64,000 bases of DNA from Streptomyces sp. V1I1 (GCF_030817355.1 NZ_JAUSZH010000001.1:3969001-4033000); one strand, 5' to 3'. Numbered from the stretch's first letter, positions 19,749 to 29,212 are shown. A program made the numbers and translations. Notes: generated from the letters alone by a model not told the origin.

Positions 19749-20519
19749 TCAGCGTCCCAGCGCCGCCGCGTCGCCCATCACCACCACCGGCCGCTTCGCC
19801 GGGTCCAGCCACCGCAGCAGCTGCTTCATCCGGGCGAGCGGCAGCGAGACACAGCCCTGCGTGGGGCCCCCGTGGTCGACGTGGATCCAGATACCGCCGC
19901 CCTTCTCCGCGCCGAGCGGCCGGGTCCAGTCGAGCGGGGTGTTCCCTGGCTCGCGGTTGTAGTTGATGGCCACGACATGGTCGAAGGACCCCTCGAGAGA
20001 CTCCCCCTCGAAGCCGGTGCCGGGCGCGTCGAAGTCGGGTCCCTCGTCGTAGGGGAGCTTCGTGCCCGGGTCGGGCAGCTTGCCGCCCGCGTCCGTGAGG
20101 CCGAAGACCCCGATCGGCGAGCGATTGTCGGCCGTGCGGTGGTCGTCGGTCCAGCCGAGCAGAGCGTTGTGCGCCGGCCACGGGCCGGAAACGGGCTTCC
20201 AGCCCCGGACGGGATCCCGCTCGTAGAGCATGGCGACGGACTGGTTGGAGTTGGGGTGGTTACCGACCACCACGACCGCCTGCCGGTTCGCCTCGGTGAT
20301 CTTGGCACGGGTCCGCGGTCCGAGGGAGGGGATCTCCTGCGGCAGGACGGTCTGCGCCTGGGCGCCGAGCTGCCCGGCAGAGCCCGACTTGGCGGCGCCG
20401 CTCGCGGGTCTCTTCGCAGCAGCGGGCGCAGTATTGCCGGTATCGCCCGCGCAGCCAGTGAGCAGCAGACCAGCTACGGCCAGCGCGACCGCCTGGAACG
20501 GTCCTGTGCGTAGGGACAT
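19749..20519 (-). CDS. Lipoprotein L,D-transpeptidase (YkuD type)
   Basis: A 256-residue protein with a lipoprotein signal: a hydrophobic helix ending LLLTGC, whose Cys near residue 22 is the lipidation site. The catalytic region IWIHVDHGGPTQGCVSLPL matches the YkuD/ErfK pattern, with a conserved His, a Gly-rich stretch and the catalytic Cys in QGCVSL. Family members cross-link peptidoglycan 3-3 or act as carboxypeptidases; the exact reaction is not determined here. A small gene lies 11 bp upstream in the same direction. Confidence 0.87.
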   Translation of the reverse strand: MSLRTGPFQAVALAVAGLLLTGCAGDTGNTAPAAAKRPASGAAKSGSAGQLGAQAQTVLPQEIPSLGPRTRAKITEANRQAVVVVGNHPNSNQSVAMLYERDPVRGWKPVSGPWPAHNALLGWTDDHRTADNRSPIGVFGLTDAGGKLPDPGTKLPYDEGPDFDAPGTGFEGESLEGSFDHVVAINYNREPGNTPLDWTRPLGAEKGGGIWIHVDHGGPTQGCVSLPLARMKQLLRWLDPAKRPVVVMGDAAALGR

Positions 20520-20530
20520 GTGCGGGCCTT

Positions 20531-20884
20531 TCAGTTCGACAGCTTGATGTGCTTCTTCGGGGTCGGGGTCTGACTGGGGGCGACCTCGGCCGCCGAGTCA
20601 TTGAATCGGACATGTACGATCATCTGTCGCGTTTCGGTCACAACGCGTGAGGCGTCGCCGGAGACACAGAGGCTGACGTAGATCACTGAGTCCGGAGCGG
20701 CCCGGACTCCGCCGATCAGCGCGGTGTACTGCTTGCCGCCGCGGATCTGCCGGCAGCCGGGCGAGAGGGAGCTCGACTCGTACAGGACCGGCGGGCTCTG
20801 CGCCTTCGTCCCGAGGGGGCCGTCCTGTTCGGTCTCCCACACCCGTGGAACGCGATGGCGCGCCGATCGGGTTGCCCGCGGCAC
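20531..20884 (-). CDS. Small hypothetical protein upstream of the L,D-transpeptidase
   Basis: A frame of up to 117 residues using a GTG at 20884. The body, CRQIRGGKQYTALIGGV then VIYVSLCVSGDASRVV and a Pro/Ser/Lys tail, looks coding by codon bias. The first 25-30 residues look less coding, and a second GTG at about 20842 would remove them. No signal peptide or domain is recognised. It is followed 11 bp later by the transpeptidase, suggesting an operon. It may be the 3' part of a longer gene whose front was lost, since a terminator sits directly upstream. Confidence 0.5.
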   Translation of the reverse strand: MPRATRSARHRVPRVWETEQDGPLGTKAQSPPVLYESSSLSPGCRQIRGGKQYTALIGGVRAAPDSVIYVSLCVSGDASRVVTETRQMIVHVRFNDSAAEVAPSQTPTPKKHIKLSN

Positions 20885-20886
20885 GC

Positions 20887-20924
20887 AAAAAGGGCCCCGG
20901 AACCGTTCGGTTCCGGGGCCCTTC
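20887..20924. terminator. Hairpin terminator with A-run and T-rich flanks
   Basis: GGGCCCCGGAACC (20892-20904) and GGTTCCGGGGCCC (20909-20921) form a 13-bp stem with loop GTTC, flanked by AAAAA on the left. It lies upstream of the small hypothetical gene's start and downstream of a coding remnant at 20941. Confidence 0.88.
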
Positions 20925-20940
20925 TACGAGGCGGTGCGTG

Positions 20941-21000
20941 TCAGCCGGTGCCCTCGAGCGTCTCGTCGGGGTCGACGCCGAGCGTGAGCGAGGCCTGAAC
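20941..21000 (-). pseudogene. Possible C-terminal coding remnant between two terminators
   Basis: On the minus strand the last 19 codons before a TGA at 20941 read VQASLTLGVDPDETLEGTG, an acidic tail with good coding bias, directly preceded by the aspS terminator. It looks like the end of a gene whose body was deleted, leaving its own terminator at 20887-20924 in place. The parent family is not recognised. Confidence 0.35.
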
Positions 21001-21010
21001 GCCCCTTGAA

Positions 21011-21055
21011 CGCCGAGGGGGCCCCGGGACCTTCCGGTCCGGGGCCCCCTCGGCG
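21011..21055 (-). terminator. Terminator of aspS
   Basis: A 20-bp stem (21011-21031 with 21036-21055) with one bulged G and loop TTCC, rich in GGGGGCCCC, lies 7 bp beyond the aspS stop. Confidence 0.88.
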
Positions 21056-21061
21056 TACGTA

Positions 21062-22843
21062 CTACTTCGCGGGCTTGTCCTTGTCCGCGACCGGCTTGCG
21101 GAGCGCGATGTTCAGCTCGCGCAGCCGCGCCTCGTCCAGCTCGGTCGGCGCGCCCATCATCAGGTCCTGCGCATTGCCGTTGAGCGGGAAGGCGATCGTC
21201 TCGCGGATGTTCGGCTCGTCGGCCAGCAGCATCACGATGCGGTCGACGCCCGGCGCGATGCCGCCGTGCGGCGGGGCGCCGTACTGGAAGGCGCGGAGCA
21301 TGCCGGAGAACTCGTGCTCGACGGTCTCCTTCGAGTAGCCCGCGATCTGGAACGCCTTGAACATGATCTCGGGCTCGTGGTTCCGGATCGCGCCGGAGGA
21401 CAGCTCGACGCCGTTGCAGACGATGTCGTACTGCCAGCCCAGAATGTCCAGCGGGTCCTGGCTCTCAAGTGCCTCGAGGCCGCCCTGGGGCATCGAGAAC
21501 GGGTTGTGCGAGAAGTCGATCTTTCCGGTCTCCTCGTCCTTCTCGTACATCGGGAAGTCGACGATCCAGCAGAACCGGAACACGCCCTCCTCGAAGTGGC
21601 CGGCGCGCTTGGCGGCCTCCACGCGGACCGCGCCCATGATCTTGGAGACCTCGTCGAAGTCGCCTGCGCCGAAGAAGACCGCGTGGCCGGGCGCGAGGGA
21701 GAGCCGCTCGGTGAGGACCTTGACGTTCTCCTCGGTGAGGAACTTCGCGATCGGGCCGGTCAGCGAAACATCCTCGCCCACACGCACCCAGGCCAGGCCC
21801 TTCGCGCCGTGCTCGACGGCGAAGTCGCCAAGGCCGTCGAAGAACTTCCGCGGCTGGGAAGCCGTGTCCGGCACCGGCAGCGCGCGTACGTGCTTTCCGG
21901 CGAAGGCCTTGAACTCCGAGCCCTCGAAGACGTCCGTGATGTCGACGAGCTCCAGCTGGGCGCGCAGGTCCGGCTTGTCGTTGCCGTACTTGAGCATCGA
22001 CTCGCGGAACGGGATCCGCAGGAACGGCGAGGTGACGTGCCGGCCGCCGCCGAACTCCTCGAAGAGCTCGGTCATCAGCTTCTCGATCGGCTGGAAGACG
22101 TCCTCCTGCTCGACGAAGCTCATCTCGACGTCGAGCTGGTAGAACTCGCCCGGCGAGCGGTCGGCGCGGGCGTCCTCGTCGCGGAAGCAGGGCGCGATCT
22201 GAAAGTAGCGGTCGAAGCCGGAGATCATCAGCAGCTGCTTGAACTGCTGCGGGGCCTGCGGCAGCGCATAGAACTTGCCGGGGTTCAGCCGGGAGGGGAC
22301 CACGAAGTCGCGCGCGCCCTCGGGGGAGGTCGCGGTGAGGATCGGGGTCGCCATCTCGTTGAAGCCGAGCGCGGTCATCTTGTGCCGGATGGCGGAGATG
22401 ACGGCCGTACGCAGCATGATGTTTCGGTGCATGCGCTCGCGGCGCAGGTCGAGGAAGCGGTACTCCAGACGCCGCTCCTCGTTCACGCCGTCGTCGGCGT
22501 TGATGGTGAAGGGCAGCGGCGCGGCCGCGCCGAGCACCTCGACCTCGGAGACCTCAACCTCGATCTCGCCGGTGGGCAGATCGGTGTTCACGTTCTCGGC
22601 GCCGCGCGAGACGACCTTGCCGTCGACGCGGACGACCGACTCCTTGCTGACCTTGTCGAGAGTCTCGTAGGCAGGGGTGCCGGGGCGGGCGACGAGCTGC
22701 GTGATGCCGTAGTGGTCGCGCAGATCGATGAAGAGGATGCCGCCCAGGTCTCGCCGATTGTGCAGCCAGCCGCTCAGCCGGACGTCGGCTCCGACGTCAG
22801 AGGCGCGGAGCTCGCCGCAGGTGTGGGACCTGTACCGATGCAT
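21062..22843 (-). CDS. aspS: Aspartyl-tRNA synthetase
   Basis: A 593-residue class IIb synthetase. The N-terminal OB-fold anticodon-binding domain starts [18 protein letters not shown]. Class II motif 2 is [20 protein letters not shown], and motif 3 is [16 protein letters not shown] near residue 530. The bacterial GAD insertion domain is present between them, giving the usual bacterial length. It charges tRNA-Asp; many actinobacterial enzymes are non-discriminating, which cannot be judged here. The divergent SpoIIE gene starts 139 bp upstream. Confidence 0.97.
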   Translation of the reverse strand: MHRYRSHTCGELRASDVGADVRLSGWLHNRRDLGGILFIDLRDHYGITQLVARPGTPAYETLDKVSKESVVRVDGKVVSRGAENVNTDLPTGEIEVEVSEVEVLGAAAPLPFTINADDGVNEERRLEYRFLDLRRERMHRNIMLRTAVISAIRHKMTALGFNEMATPILTATSPEGARDFVVPSRLNPGKFYALPQAPQQFKQLLMISGFDRYFQIAPCFRDEDARADRSPGEFYQLDVEMSFVEQEDVFQPIEKLMTELFEEFGGGRHVTSPFLRIPFRESMLKYGNDKPDLRAQLELVDITDVFEGSEFKAFAGKHVRALPVPDTASQPRKFFDGLGDFAVEHGAKGLAWVRVGEDVSLTGPIAKFLTEENVKVLTERLSLAPGHAVFFGAGDFDEVSKIMGAVRVEAAKRAGHFEEGVFRFCWIVDFPMYEKDEETGKIDFSHNPFSMPQGGLEALESQDPLDILGWQYDIVCNGVELSSGAIRNHEPEIMFKAFQIAGYSKETVEHEFSGMLRAFQYGAPPHGGIAPGVDRIVMLLADEPNIRETIAFPLNGNAQDLMMGAPTELDEARLRELNIALRKPVADKDKPAK

Positions 22844-22981
22844 CGTCGTTCATCCAGTCTTAGCGAATTTGAGAGGGGTGGGCCCGTCAAGGGTACCGGC
22901 CTGCCTCCGGACACCTCATTGACATACGCATGCCAGGACCCCGGCAGGTCGTCGCCATGAAGATCCGAATAAAGTGAGGCA

Positions 22982-25096
22982 ATGCGCACCGAGGATCTCC
23001 TGGCCGCGATCGCGACCGGCCTGTGGCGGTGGGACAACGCATCCGGGACGGTGACCCTCGACGCCGAGGCCGCCCGGCTGCTCGGGATGCCGGGTGAACC
23101 GGGTGCCTTCCCGGAGTCCGCCGTGCGCTCCCGTTTCCACCCGGTCGACTGGAACGAGATCAACGGCATCGTCAATCTCGCGGTCGCCGAGGGGACCCTG
23201 GCCGAGGCCAGACTGCGGATCGTCGACGAGGCGGGCCATGTGCTCCGTACCGTACGCAGCCGCTCCAAGCCCTTCATCCACGGCGGCGACTTCGAACTGG
23301 TCGGCATGGTCCAGGAGGTCGCCGAGCCGCAGCCGGGCACGACCGCCGCGCAGAGTCCGATCACCGGCGACTGGCGGCGCTCGCGCGAGGCGTTCCTGCT
23401 GGACGCGGGCCGGGCGCTGGCCGAGGCCCGCTCCACCGCGGAGGTGCTGCGGGTCGCCGCTTCCCTGTCCATGCCGGGCTTCTCGCCGGACGGCCTGGCC
23501 GTCTTCGGGGTGGCCGGCGATCGGCTCACGATCGTCGGGCACCACGGGCACCGGCCGGGAGACGACCACCCGTTCACCGACATGCCGCTGGACGCGGACT
23601 ATCCGGCCGCCGAGGTGGTGCGCACCGGACGGGCCTCCTATCTGCCGACGCCGCAGGAGTACCGCCGCCGCTACCCCACCAGCTGGCCGTTGGCGCAGAG
23701 CTTCGGCCGGCAGTCGTGGGCCTTTCTGCCGCTGATCGTCGCCGGGCGCACGATGGGCGCCTGGATGGCCGCGTTCAAGCACCCGGTCGCCTTCACACCC
23801 GACGAACGGTCCGTGCTGACGACGGTCGCCAGGATGCTGGCGCAGGCTCTCGCCCGCGCGGAGGTCGCCGACTCCGAGCGCGAGCTGTCGCTCGGCCTGC
23901 AGCGCTCGATGATGCCGGTGCTCGGGCCCGAGGTCCCGGGGATGTCGGTGGCCGCGCGGTACGTCCCGACGGGCGGCGGGCTCCAGGTCGGCGGCGACTG
24001 GTACGACGTGATCCCGATGCCGACCGGACGCGTCGCCCTCGTCATCGGCGACGTCCAGGGCCACGATGTGCGCGCCGCCGGACTCATGGGCCAGCTGCGG
24101 ATCGCCCTGCGCGCATACGCCTCCGAGGGGCACCGGCCCGACGCGGTGCTCTCCCGTGCCTCCCGCTTTCTGCACGGGCTGCATGATTTTTTCGGGGCGG
24201 ACACGTACGAGGAGGACGACCACTCCAGCCCGCGCTTCGCGACCTGCCTCTATCTGGAGGTCGACCCGCCCACCGGCCGCATCGAGATCGCCCGGGCCGG
24301 CCACCCGGAACCGGTGGTGCGGACCTCCGACGGCACAGTGCTGGTGCGCCCCACCGACGGCGGGCTGCCGCTGGGCATCGACCCGGACACGGACTATCCG
24401 ACGACGGCGCTGGTGCTGGAGCCCGGCGAGACGCTGATGCTCTGCACGGACGGTCTCCTGGAGACCGGCGGGCACGATCTGGACACGGGGTGGGCCCGGC
24501 TGCGTACGGTCCTCGAGGACCACGCGGACCAGTCGCTGGAGGAGCTCGCCGACGCCCTCGTCCAGGCGGTGCACGGCCCCGCATCGCATTCCACCACCGG
24601 GCCGCTCGCCGACCGGCGCGAGGACGACATCGCGGTCCTGTTGATCTCCCGGGACGGCACACCGACGCTTCAGGCCCCGCGGCGCACGGCGATGAACGTG
24701 GCCCAGGCGGAGCCCGAGCGGATCGCGGCCGCACGGCAGCAGTTGAGAGAGCTGCTGCACGACTGGACGGACGCGGAGCAGATCGACTCCGCGGTGCTGA
24801 TGGTCTCCGAGATGGTCACCAATGTGCTGGTCCACACGGACGGGCACGCGCTGCTGGTGGCGGAGGTGGCCCGCGGGGATGCGGCACGGCGGCTGCGCGT
24901 GGAGGTCGCGGACACCAGCGACGAGCTGCCCCACAGACGGCGGCCCGGTGAGATGGCGTCGTCGGGGCGTGGCCTGCTGCTGATGGAGATGCTCGCGGAC
25001 GCGTGGGGGGTGGATCCGCGGGGCGAGGGCAAGTCGATCTGGTTCGAGCTCTACGAGCCGGCGGCCCCGGCGACGGACCCGGATTTGCCTGCGTAA
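22982..25096 (+). CDS. SpoIIE-type PP2C phosphatase with PAS/GAF and ATPase domains
   Basis: A 704-residue multidomain signalling protein. Residues about 10-110 look PAS-like, and about 135-300 are GAF-like (SMPGFSPDGLAVFGVAGDRL). The SpoIIE phosphatase domain, about 320-560, has metal-binding motifs VGGDWYDVIPM and GDVQGHDVRAAGLMGQL, ending DDIAVLLI. The C-terminal HATPase_c anti-sigma-like domain carries SEMVTNVLVHTDGHAL. Such proteins dephosphorylate anti-anti-sigma partners and may also phosphorylate them through the kinase-like domain. Its 3' end overlaps the convergent AI-2E gene by 46 bp. Confidence 0.92.
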   Translation: MRTEDLLAAIATGLWRWDNASGTVTLDAEAARLLGMPGEPGAFPESAVRSRFHPVDWNEINGIVNLAVAEGTLAEARLRIVDEAGHVLRTVRSRSKPFIHGGDFELVGMVQEVAEPQPGTTAAQSPITGDWRRSREAFLLDAGRALAEARSTAEVLRVAASLSMPGFSPDGLAVFGVAGDRLTIVGHHGHRPGDDHPFTDMPLDADYPAAEVVRTGRASYLPTPQEYRRRYPTSWPLAQSFGRQSWAFLPLIVAGRTMGAWMAAFKHPVAFTPDERSVLTTVARMLAQALARAEVADSERELSLGLQRSMMPVLGPEVPGMSVAARYVPTGGGLQVGGDWYDVIPMPTGRVALVIGDVQGHDVRAAGLMGQLRIALRAYASEGHRPDAVLSRASRFLHGLHDFFGADTYEEDDHSSPRFATCLYLEVDPPTGRIEIARAGHPEPVVRTSDGTVLVRPTDGGLPLGIDPDTDYPTTALVLEPGETLMLCTDGLLETGGHDLDTGWARLRTVLEDHADQSLEELADALVQAVHGPASHSTTGPLADRREDDIAVLLISRDGTPTLQAPRRTAMNVAQAEPERIAAARQQLRELLHDWTDAEQIDSAVLMVSEMVTNVLVHTDGHALLVAEVARGDAARRLRVEVADTSDELPHRRRPGEMASSGRGLLLMEMLADAWGVDPRGEGKSIWFELYEPAAPATDPDLPA

Positions 25097-26160
25097 CGCG
25101 TCCTGAGCTCGCTGATCACGCCGATGGCGGCGGCGGTGAGCGGTACGGCGAGGAGCATCCCGAGAATGCCGGCGACGGACGCCCCCGCGGTGATCGCCAG
25201 CATCACGACCGCCGGGTGCATCTGCACCGTACGGCTCTGGATCACGGGCTGGAGCACATGCCCCTCCAGCACCTGCACGGCCAGGACCACGCCCAGCACC
25301 CATAGCGCGATCACGAACCCGCGGTCCGCGAGCGCTACGAGCACGGCGACGGCGCCGGAGAGGAAGGCCCCGAGATAGGGGATGTACGCCCCGACGAAGA
25401 CGAGCGCCCCGAGCCCGACGGCCCCGGGGACACGCAGGACCAGCAGGCCGACGGTGATGCAGATCGCGTCGATGAGGGCGATGAACGTCGTCCCGCGCAT
25501 GAACCCCTCGACGGACTCGAAGGCGCGGCGCCCCATGGCCTCGACGACGTCCCCGCTCGTACGGGGCACGAGGGACCGCAGAGCGCCCGCGGCCCTGTGC
25601 GAGTCCCGCAGAAAGAAGAAGCTGAGCAGCAGCGCCAGCACGGCGGTGGCGATCAGCCCGCCCACCACACTCAGCCCACTGATCACCCCGGACGCGGCGG
25701 TCCCGCCGAACTTCCCCAGCAGTTCCTTCGAGTTGGCGGCGATGTCGTCGAGCGAGGTCCCGGCGGCCCCGAAGTACTTGGCGAGATCCATGGCGGCCCG
25801 CCGCAGCGAGGAGATGATCTGGTCGCCGGTCTCGATCAGCGCGTTGACGATGATGTACATGGCCCCGCCGACGACGGCGACGACGGCGGCACAGGTCAGC
25901 GCGGCGGCGAGCGAGCGATTCATCCTCATCTTGACGAGCCACCGGTTCAGAGGCCCGAGAAGGGCGGTCCCGAGCAGCGCGAGCAGCACGGGCGTGACGG
26001 CGGTCTTGAACGTCACGACCAGCCACACGCCGACTGCGGCCACCCCTGCTACCAGCAGCGCGACCACGCACCAGGCGGCAAGGCGCCTCACGGGCTCGGG
26101 AAGAAGGGTCTGCACCCCCCCACCCGACCACAGCGCCCGCCGCCTCGTCCCGCCCACCAC
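25051..26160 (-). CDS. AI-2E family transporter
   Basis: A membrane protein of up to 369 residues with eight hydrophobic segments and the family's central soluble insertion (ISSLRRAAMDLAKYFGAAG). The conserved C-terminal part VLEGHVLQPVIQSRTVQMHP is typical of AI-2E/TqsA permeases. Family members are associated with autoinducer-2 export or Na+/H+ exchange, and the cargo here is unknown. A GTG at about codon 16 may be the true start. The gene overlaps the 3' end of the convergent phosphatase gene. Confidence 0.9.
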   Translation of the reverse strand: MVGGTRRRALWSGGGVQTLLPEPVRRLAAWCVVALLVAGVAAVGVWLVVTFKTAVTPVLLALLGTALLGPLNRWLVKMRMNRSLAAALTCAAVVAVVGGAMYIIVNALIETGDQIISSLRRAAMDLAKYFGAAGTSLDDIAANSKELLGKFGGTAASGVISGLSVVGGLIATAVLALLLSFFFLRDSHRAAGALRSLVPRTSGDVVEAMGRRAFESVEGFMRGTTFIALIDAICITVGLLVLRVPGAVGLGALVFVGAYIPYLGAFLSGAVAVLVALADRGFVIALWVLGVVLAVQVLEGHVLQPVIQSRTVQMHPAVVMLAITAGASVAGILGMLLAVPLTAAAIGVISELRTRYAGKSGSVAGAAGS

Positions 26161-26261
26161 GCCGGGCTCGCCCGCGTGGGGGGCCAGGCGGGTGACAGCC
26201 GGGCCGGGCGAGGCGCGGGCTAAGGTGACATAAGGAACAAACGGAATCTCCCGGAGCGGTC

Positions 26262-27104
26262 ATGCGTGAACGCCGCACCTCCCCGTCCGACAATGCCTCC
26301 GACAGTGCCCAGGAACTCCTAATCAACCTGGGGCGCCTCGTCGACCACGCCCTGGACCGGATCAAGTACCAGCGGGCCCGGGTGGAGCTGGCCATGGCCC
26401 TGCAGCGCCACATGCTCCCGCCCACGCTGCCGAGGCTGCCCGGCCTGCGGATCGCGGCCCGGTACACGCCCTCACAGGACGGCCTGGACGTCGGCGGCGA
26501 CTGGTATGACGCCTTCCCGATGACGGACAGGTCGGTCGGGATCGCCATCGGGGACGTGGAGGGCCACGATGTGGAAGCCATCGCTTTCATGGGGCAGGTC
26601 CGCACCAGCCTGCGGGCCCTCGCCGGCCGCACCACAGACCCTGGCGAGGTGCTGAGCCACGCCAATGACCTGCTGCTTTCGATGGGCTGCAACCGGTTCG
26701 CGACCTGCTGCTTTCTGCGTTTCGACCCGATCAGCGGCGATCTCGCCTTCTCCCGCGCCGGCCACGTCCCGATGGTCTGGGCCAGCGCCGACGGACGCTC
26801 CGGCATCGCCCTCGACCGTGGTGGCCCGCCCCTCGGCGTCGTGTCCGGCGAGCGGTATCCGGTGACCCGCCTACGGCTGCTGGCGGCGGGATCCCTCGTC
26901 CTGCTCACCGACGGAGTCGTGGAAGGACCGCAGTACCCGATGGAGGAGGGGCTGGCAGAGGTGGCCCGGCTGGTTTGCGCCGGATTCGGCGACGACCCCG
27001 ACGACCTGGCCGCCCAAGTGGTCAAAGTGGCAGATCTGACCGGTCACAGCGACGATGCCGCCGTCCTCGTCGTCCGCTATGGCGGATTCCCGGCGGCCGC
27101 CTAG
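26262..27104 (+). CDS. Stand-alone SpoIIE-domain PP2C phosphatase
   Basis: A 280-residue protein that is essentially a short N-terminal helix (residues 17-45, possible coiled coil) plus a SpoIIE/PP2C domain. Metal ligands sit in VGGDWYDAFPM and GDVEGHDVEAIAFMGQV, with DDAAVLVV at the end. No sensor domain is fused. The MASE1 membrane protein lies 73 bp downstream on the same strand and may supply the sensory input. The substrate would be an anti-sigma-factor antagonist, by family inference. Confidence 0.9.
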   Translation: MRERRTSPSDNASDSAQELLINLGRLVDHALDRIKYQRARVELAMALQRHMLPPTLPRLPGLRIAARYTPSQDGLDVGGDWYDAFPMTDRSVGIAIGDVEGHDVEAIAFMGQVRTSLRALAGRTTDPGEVLSHANDLLLSMGCNRFATCCFLRFDPISGDLAFSRAGHVPMVWASADGRSGIALDRGGPPLGVVSGERYPVTRLRLLAAGSLVLLTDGVVEGPQYPMEEGLAEVARLVCAGFGDDPDDLAAQVVKVADLTGHSDDAAVLVVRYGGFPAAA

Positions 27105-27177
27105 CTGCCGCGCCGCGATGCTGCCGGACGGCGCAGCTGGAACGGCGCTCGTCCGTGCCGATACATAAGCTGGGCCG

Positions 27178-28185
27178 GTGACTGGCGTGGTGCGCAACGA
27201 GGAGATCCGGCGTCACGGTTCTGCCGCTCTCCGGATCCTCACTGTCGCCGCCGTCTACTACGGATCGGCACAGTTGGGGCTCCTCCAGCAACTGGTGCGC
27301 GGCCAGGTCTCGCCGCTGTGGCCACCGACCGGCGTGGCCGTGGCGAGCCTGCTCATCCTCGGTCTGCGGATCTGGCCAGGAATCGCGCTCGGCGCCTTCC
27401 TCGTCAACGTGTCCATCGGGCCGTCACTCCCCGCCGTACTTAGCATCACCGCGGGGAACACGCTCGCCCCGGTCTGCGCCTACCTGCTACTGCGACGTGC
27501 GGGGTTCCACAACGAACTGGACCGGCTGCGGGACGTGCTGGCGCTGATCTTCCTCGGCGCCCTGGGCGCGACGCTGATCAGCTCAACCGTGGGCAGCGGT
27601 GCGCTGGTGCTCGCCGGTGCGCTGCAACCGAGCGACTTCTGGCCGACGTGGTCGGTGTGGTGGACGGGGGACGCGATGGGCGTGCTCGTGGTCGCACCGT
27701 TTCTGCTGGTCATCCGCACGGCCCGCTGGCCGCGAGCCCCCCTGAGCCGTTGGGCCGAAGCGACCGCGCTCTTGCTGGGCACCCTGTCTGTCACGTATCT
27801 GGCGACGGGCACCAGCATCACTTCCCTGCTCTTCCTCGTCTTCCCGTTCTTGATCTGGGCCGCGTTGAGCTTCCAGCTGGCCGGCGCCGCGCCATGCGCG
27901 CTGGCCGTCTCGACGCTGGCGATTCTTGCCGCCGCCCGCCGGATCGGCCCGTTCGCCCATCAGGACCTTTTCGTGAACATGGTCACGCTCCAGGCGTTCA
28001 ACGGCGTCGCGGCGCTGACGGCGCTGCTGCTCTCGGCGGTCATCATCGAGCGGAACCGAACCCACGAAGAGATCAGGCGGGTCTTCGCACAGCTCTCCGA
28101 GATGGTGGCCCAGATGGAGCCACGCCCAGGCACGTACCAATGGCCGCCGCCCGACGACGAGGAAGGGCGGGACCGCGACCGCTGA
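27178..28185 (+). CDS. MASE1-domain membrane protein without output domain
   Basis: A 335-residue protein of eight or nine membrane helices with MASE1 features: LLQQLVRGQVSPLWPPTGVA near the N-terminus, FWPTWSVWWTGDAMGVLVVAP in the middle, and a terminal helix ending ALLLSAVIIERNRTHEEI. MASE1 is a sensory membrane domain normally fused to kinase, GGDEF or phosphatase outputs. Here only about 40 cytoplasmic residues follow, so output must come in trans, the SpoIIE protein upstream being the obvious candidate. Start is GTG. A terminator follows. Confidence 0.87.
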   Translation: MTGVVRNEEIRRHGSAALRILTVAAVYYGSAQLGLLQQLVRGQVSPLWPPTGVAVASLLILGLRIWPGIALGAFLVNVSIGPSLPAVLSITAGNTLAPVCAYLLLRRAGFHNELDRLRDVLALIFLGALGATLISSTVGSGALVLAGALQPSDFWPTWSVWWTGDAMGVLVVAPFLLVIRTARWPRAPLSRWAEATALLLGTLSVTYLATGTSITSLLFLVFPFLIWAALSFQLAGAAPCALAVSTLAILAAARRIGPFAHQDLFVNMVTLQAFNGVAALTALLLSAVIIERNRTHEEIRRVFAQLSEMVAQMEPRPGTYQWPPPDDEEGRDRDR

Positions 28186-28196
28186 CTCGCGGGGGC

Positions 28197-28224
28197 GGGG
28201 CGCGTCCCCCATGCGACGCGCCCC
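28197..28224. terminator. Bidirectional terminator between MASE1 and pirin genes
   Basis: GGGGCGCGTC (28197-28206) pairs with GACGCGCCCC (28215-28224) around an 8-base loop between two convergent stops. Confidence 0.75.
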
Positions 28225-28255
28225 GTCAGCCCTTCGTACTCACGCACTCACGCAC

Positions 28256-29212
28256 TCACATGCCGTGCACAGCGGGGATCGTGCCGAGGCGTCCCGCCTG
28301 GAAGTCCTCCACCGCCTGCTGCAGCTCCGCACGGGTGTTCATCACGAACGGCCCGTAGTGCGCCATCGGCTCCCGGATCGGACGCCCGCCCAGCAGTACG
28401 ACCTCGAGTTCCGGGCTGTTCGAGTCCTGGGACTCGTCCGCGCGGACCGTCAGCGATCCGCCCGTCCCGAACACCGCCGTCTGGCCCATCCGGACCGGCC
28501 GCCGGTCCGTGCCGACCGCGCCGCGGCCCGCCAGGACGTACGCGAGGCCGTTGAAGTCCTCCCGCCACGGCAGCGTGATCTCCGCACCCGGCCGCAGCGT
28601 CGCGTGGACCATCGTGATCGGCGTGTGCGTGATGCCCGGGCCCTCGTGTCCGTCCAGCTCACCCGCGATGACCCGCAGCAGCGCCCCGCCGTCCGGCGAG
28701 GTCAGCAGCTGGACCTGGCCGCCGCGGATGTCCTGGTACCTGGGCTCCATCATCTTGTCGCTCGCCGGGAGGTTCACCCACAGCTGGAGCCCGTGGAAGA
28801 GCCCGCCGGACGTGACCAGCGCCTCCGGCGGCGCCTCGATGTGGAGCAGGCCCGAGCCCGCGGTCATCCACTGGGTGTCGCCGTTCTGGATGGTCCCGCC
28901 GCCGCCGTTGCTGTCCTGGTGGACGAACGTTCCGTCAATCAGATACGTGACGGTCTCGAAGCCGCGGTGCGGATGCCAGGGTGTTCCCTTCGGCTCACCC
29001 GGCGCGTACTCCACCTCGCCCATCTGGTCCATCATGATGAACGGGTCGAGGTACTGGTAGTTGATCCCGGCGAACGCACGTCGCACCGGGAAGCCCTCTC
29101 CTTCGAACCCGGCCGGCGCCGTGGTCACGGCGAGCACGGGGCGCGGCACAGCCCCGGCCGGCGCGGCTACGCGCGGCAGGGTGAGCGGGTTCTCGACAGT
29201 CACTGCAGGCAT
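28256..29212 (-). CDS. Pirin family protein
   Basis: A 318-residue bicupin. The metal-site histidines of the N-terminal pirin cupin are in GTPWHPHRGFETVTYLIDG and TQWMTAGSGLLHIE, and the C-terminal cupin contains GRPIREPMAHYGPFVMNT. Bacterial pirins are iron proteins with quercetinase activity or regulatory partners; the role here is unassigned. It appears monocistronic, with a short AT-richer leader (29213-29255) containing AGTTGAAGGCTGAACT. Confidence 0.92.
   Translation of the reverse strand: MPAVTVENPLTLPRVAAPAGAVPRPVLAVTTAPAGFEGEGFPVRRAFAGINYQYLDPFIMMDQMGEVEYAPGEPKGTPWHPHRGFETVTYLIDGTFVHQDSNGGGGTIQNGDTQWMTAGSGLLHIEAPPEALVTSGGLFHGLQLWVNLPASDKMMEPRYQDIRGGQVQLLTSPDGGALLRVIAGELDGHEGPGITHTPITMVHATLRPGAEITLPWREDFNGLAYVLAGRGAVGTDRRPVRMGQTAVFGTGGSLTVRADESQDSNSPELEVVLLGGRPIREPMAHYGPFVMNTRAELQQAVEDFQAGRLGTIPAVHGM

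Noticed and set aside
22916..27025. A 1369-codon open frame on the minus strand
   Set aside because: It runs antisense through the two SpoIIE phosphatases and the AI-2E gene, has no domain, and reflects high third-position GC.
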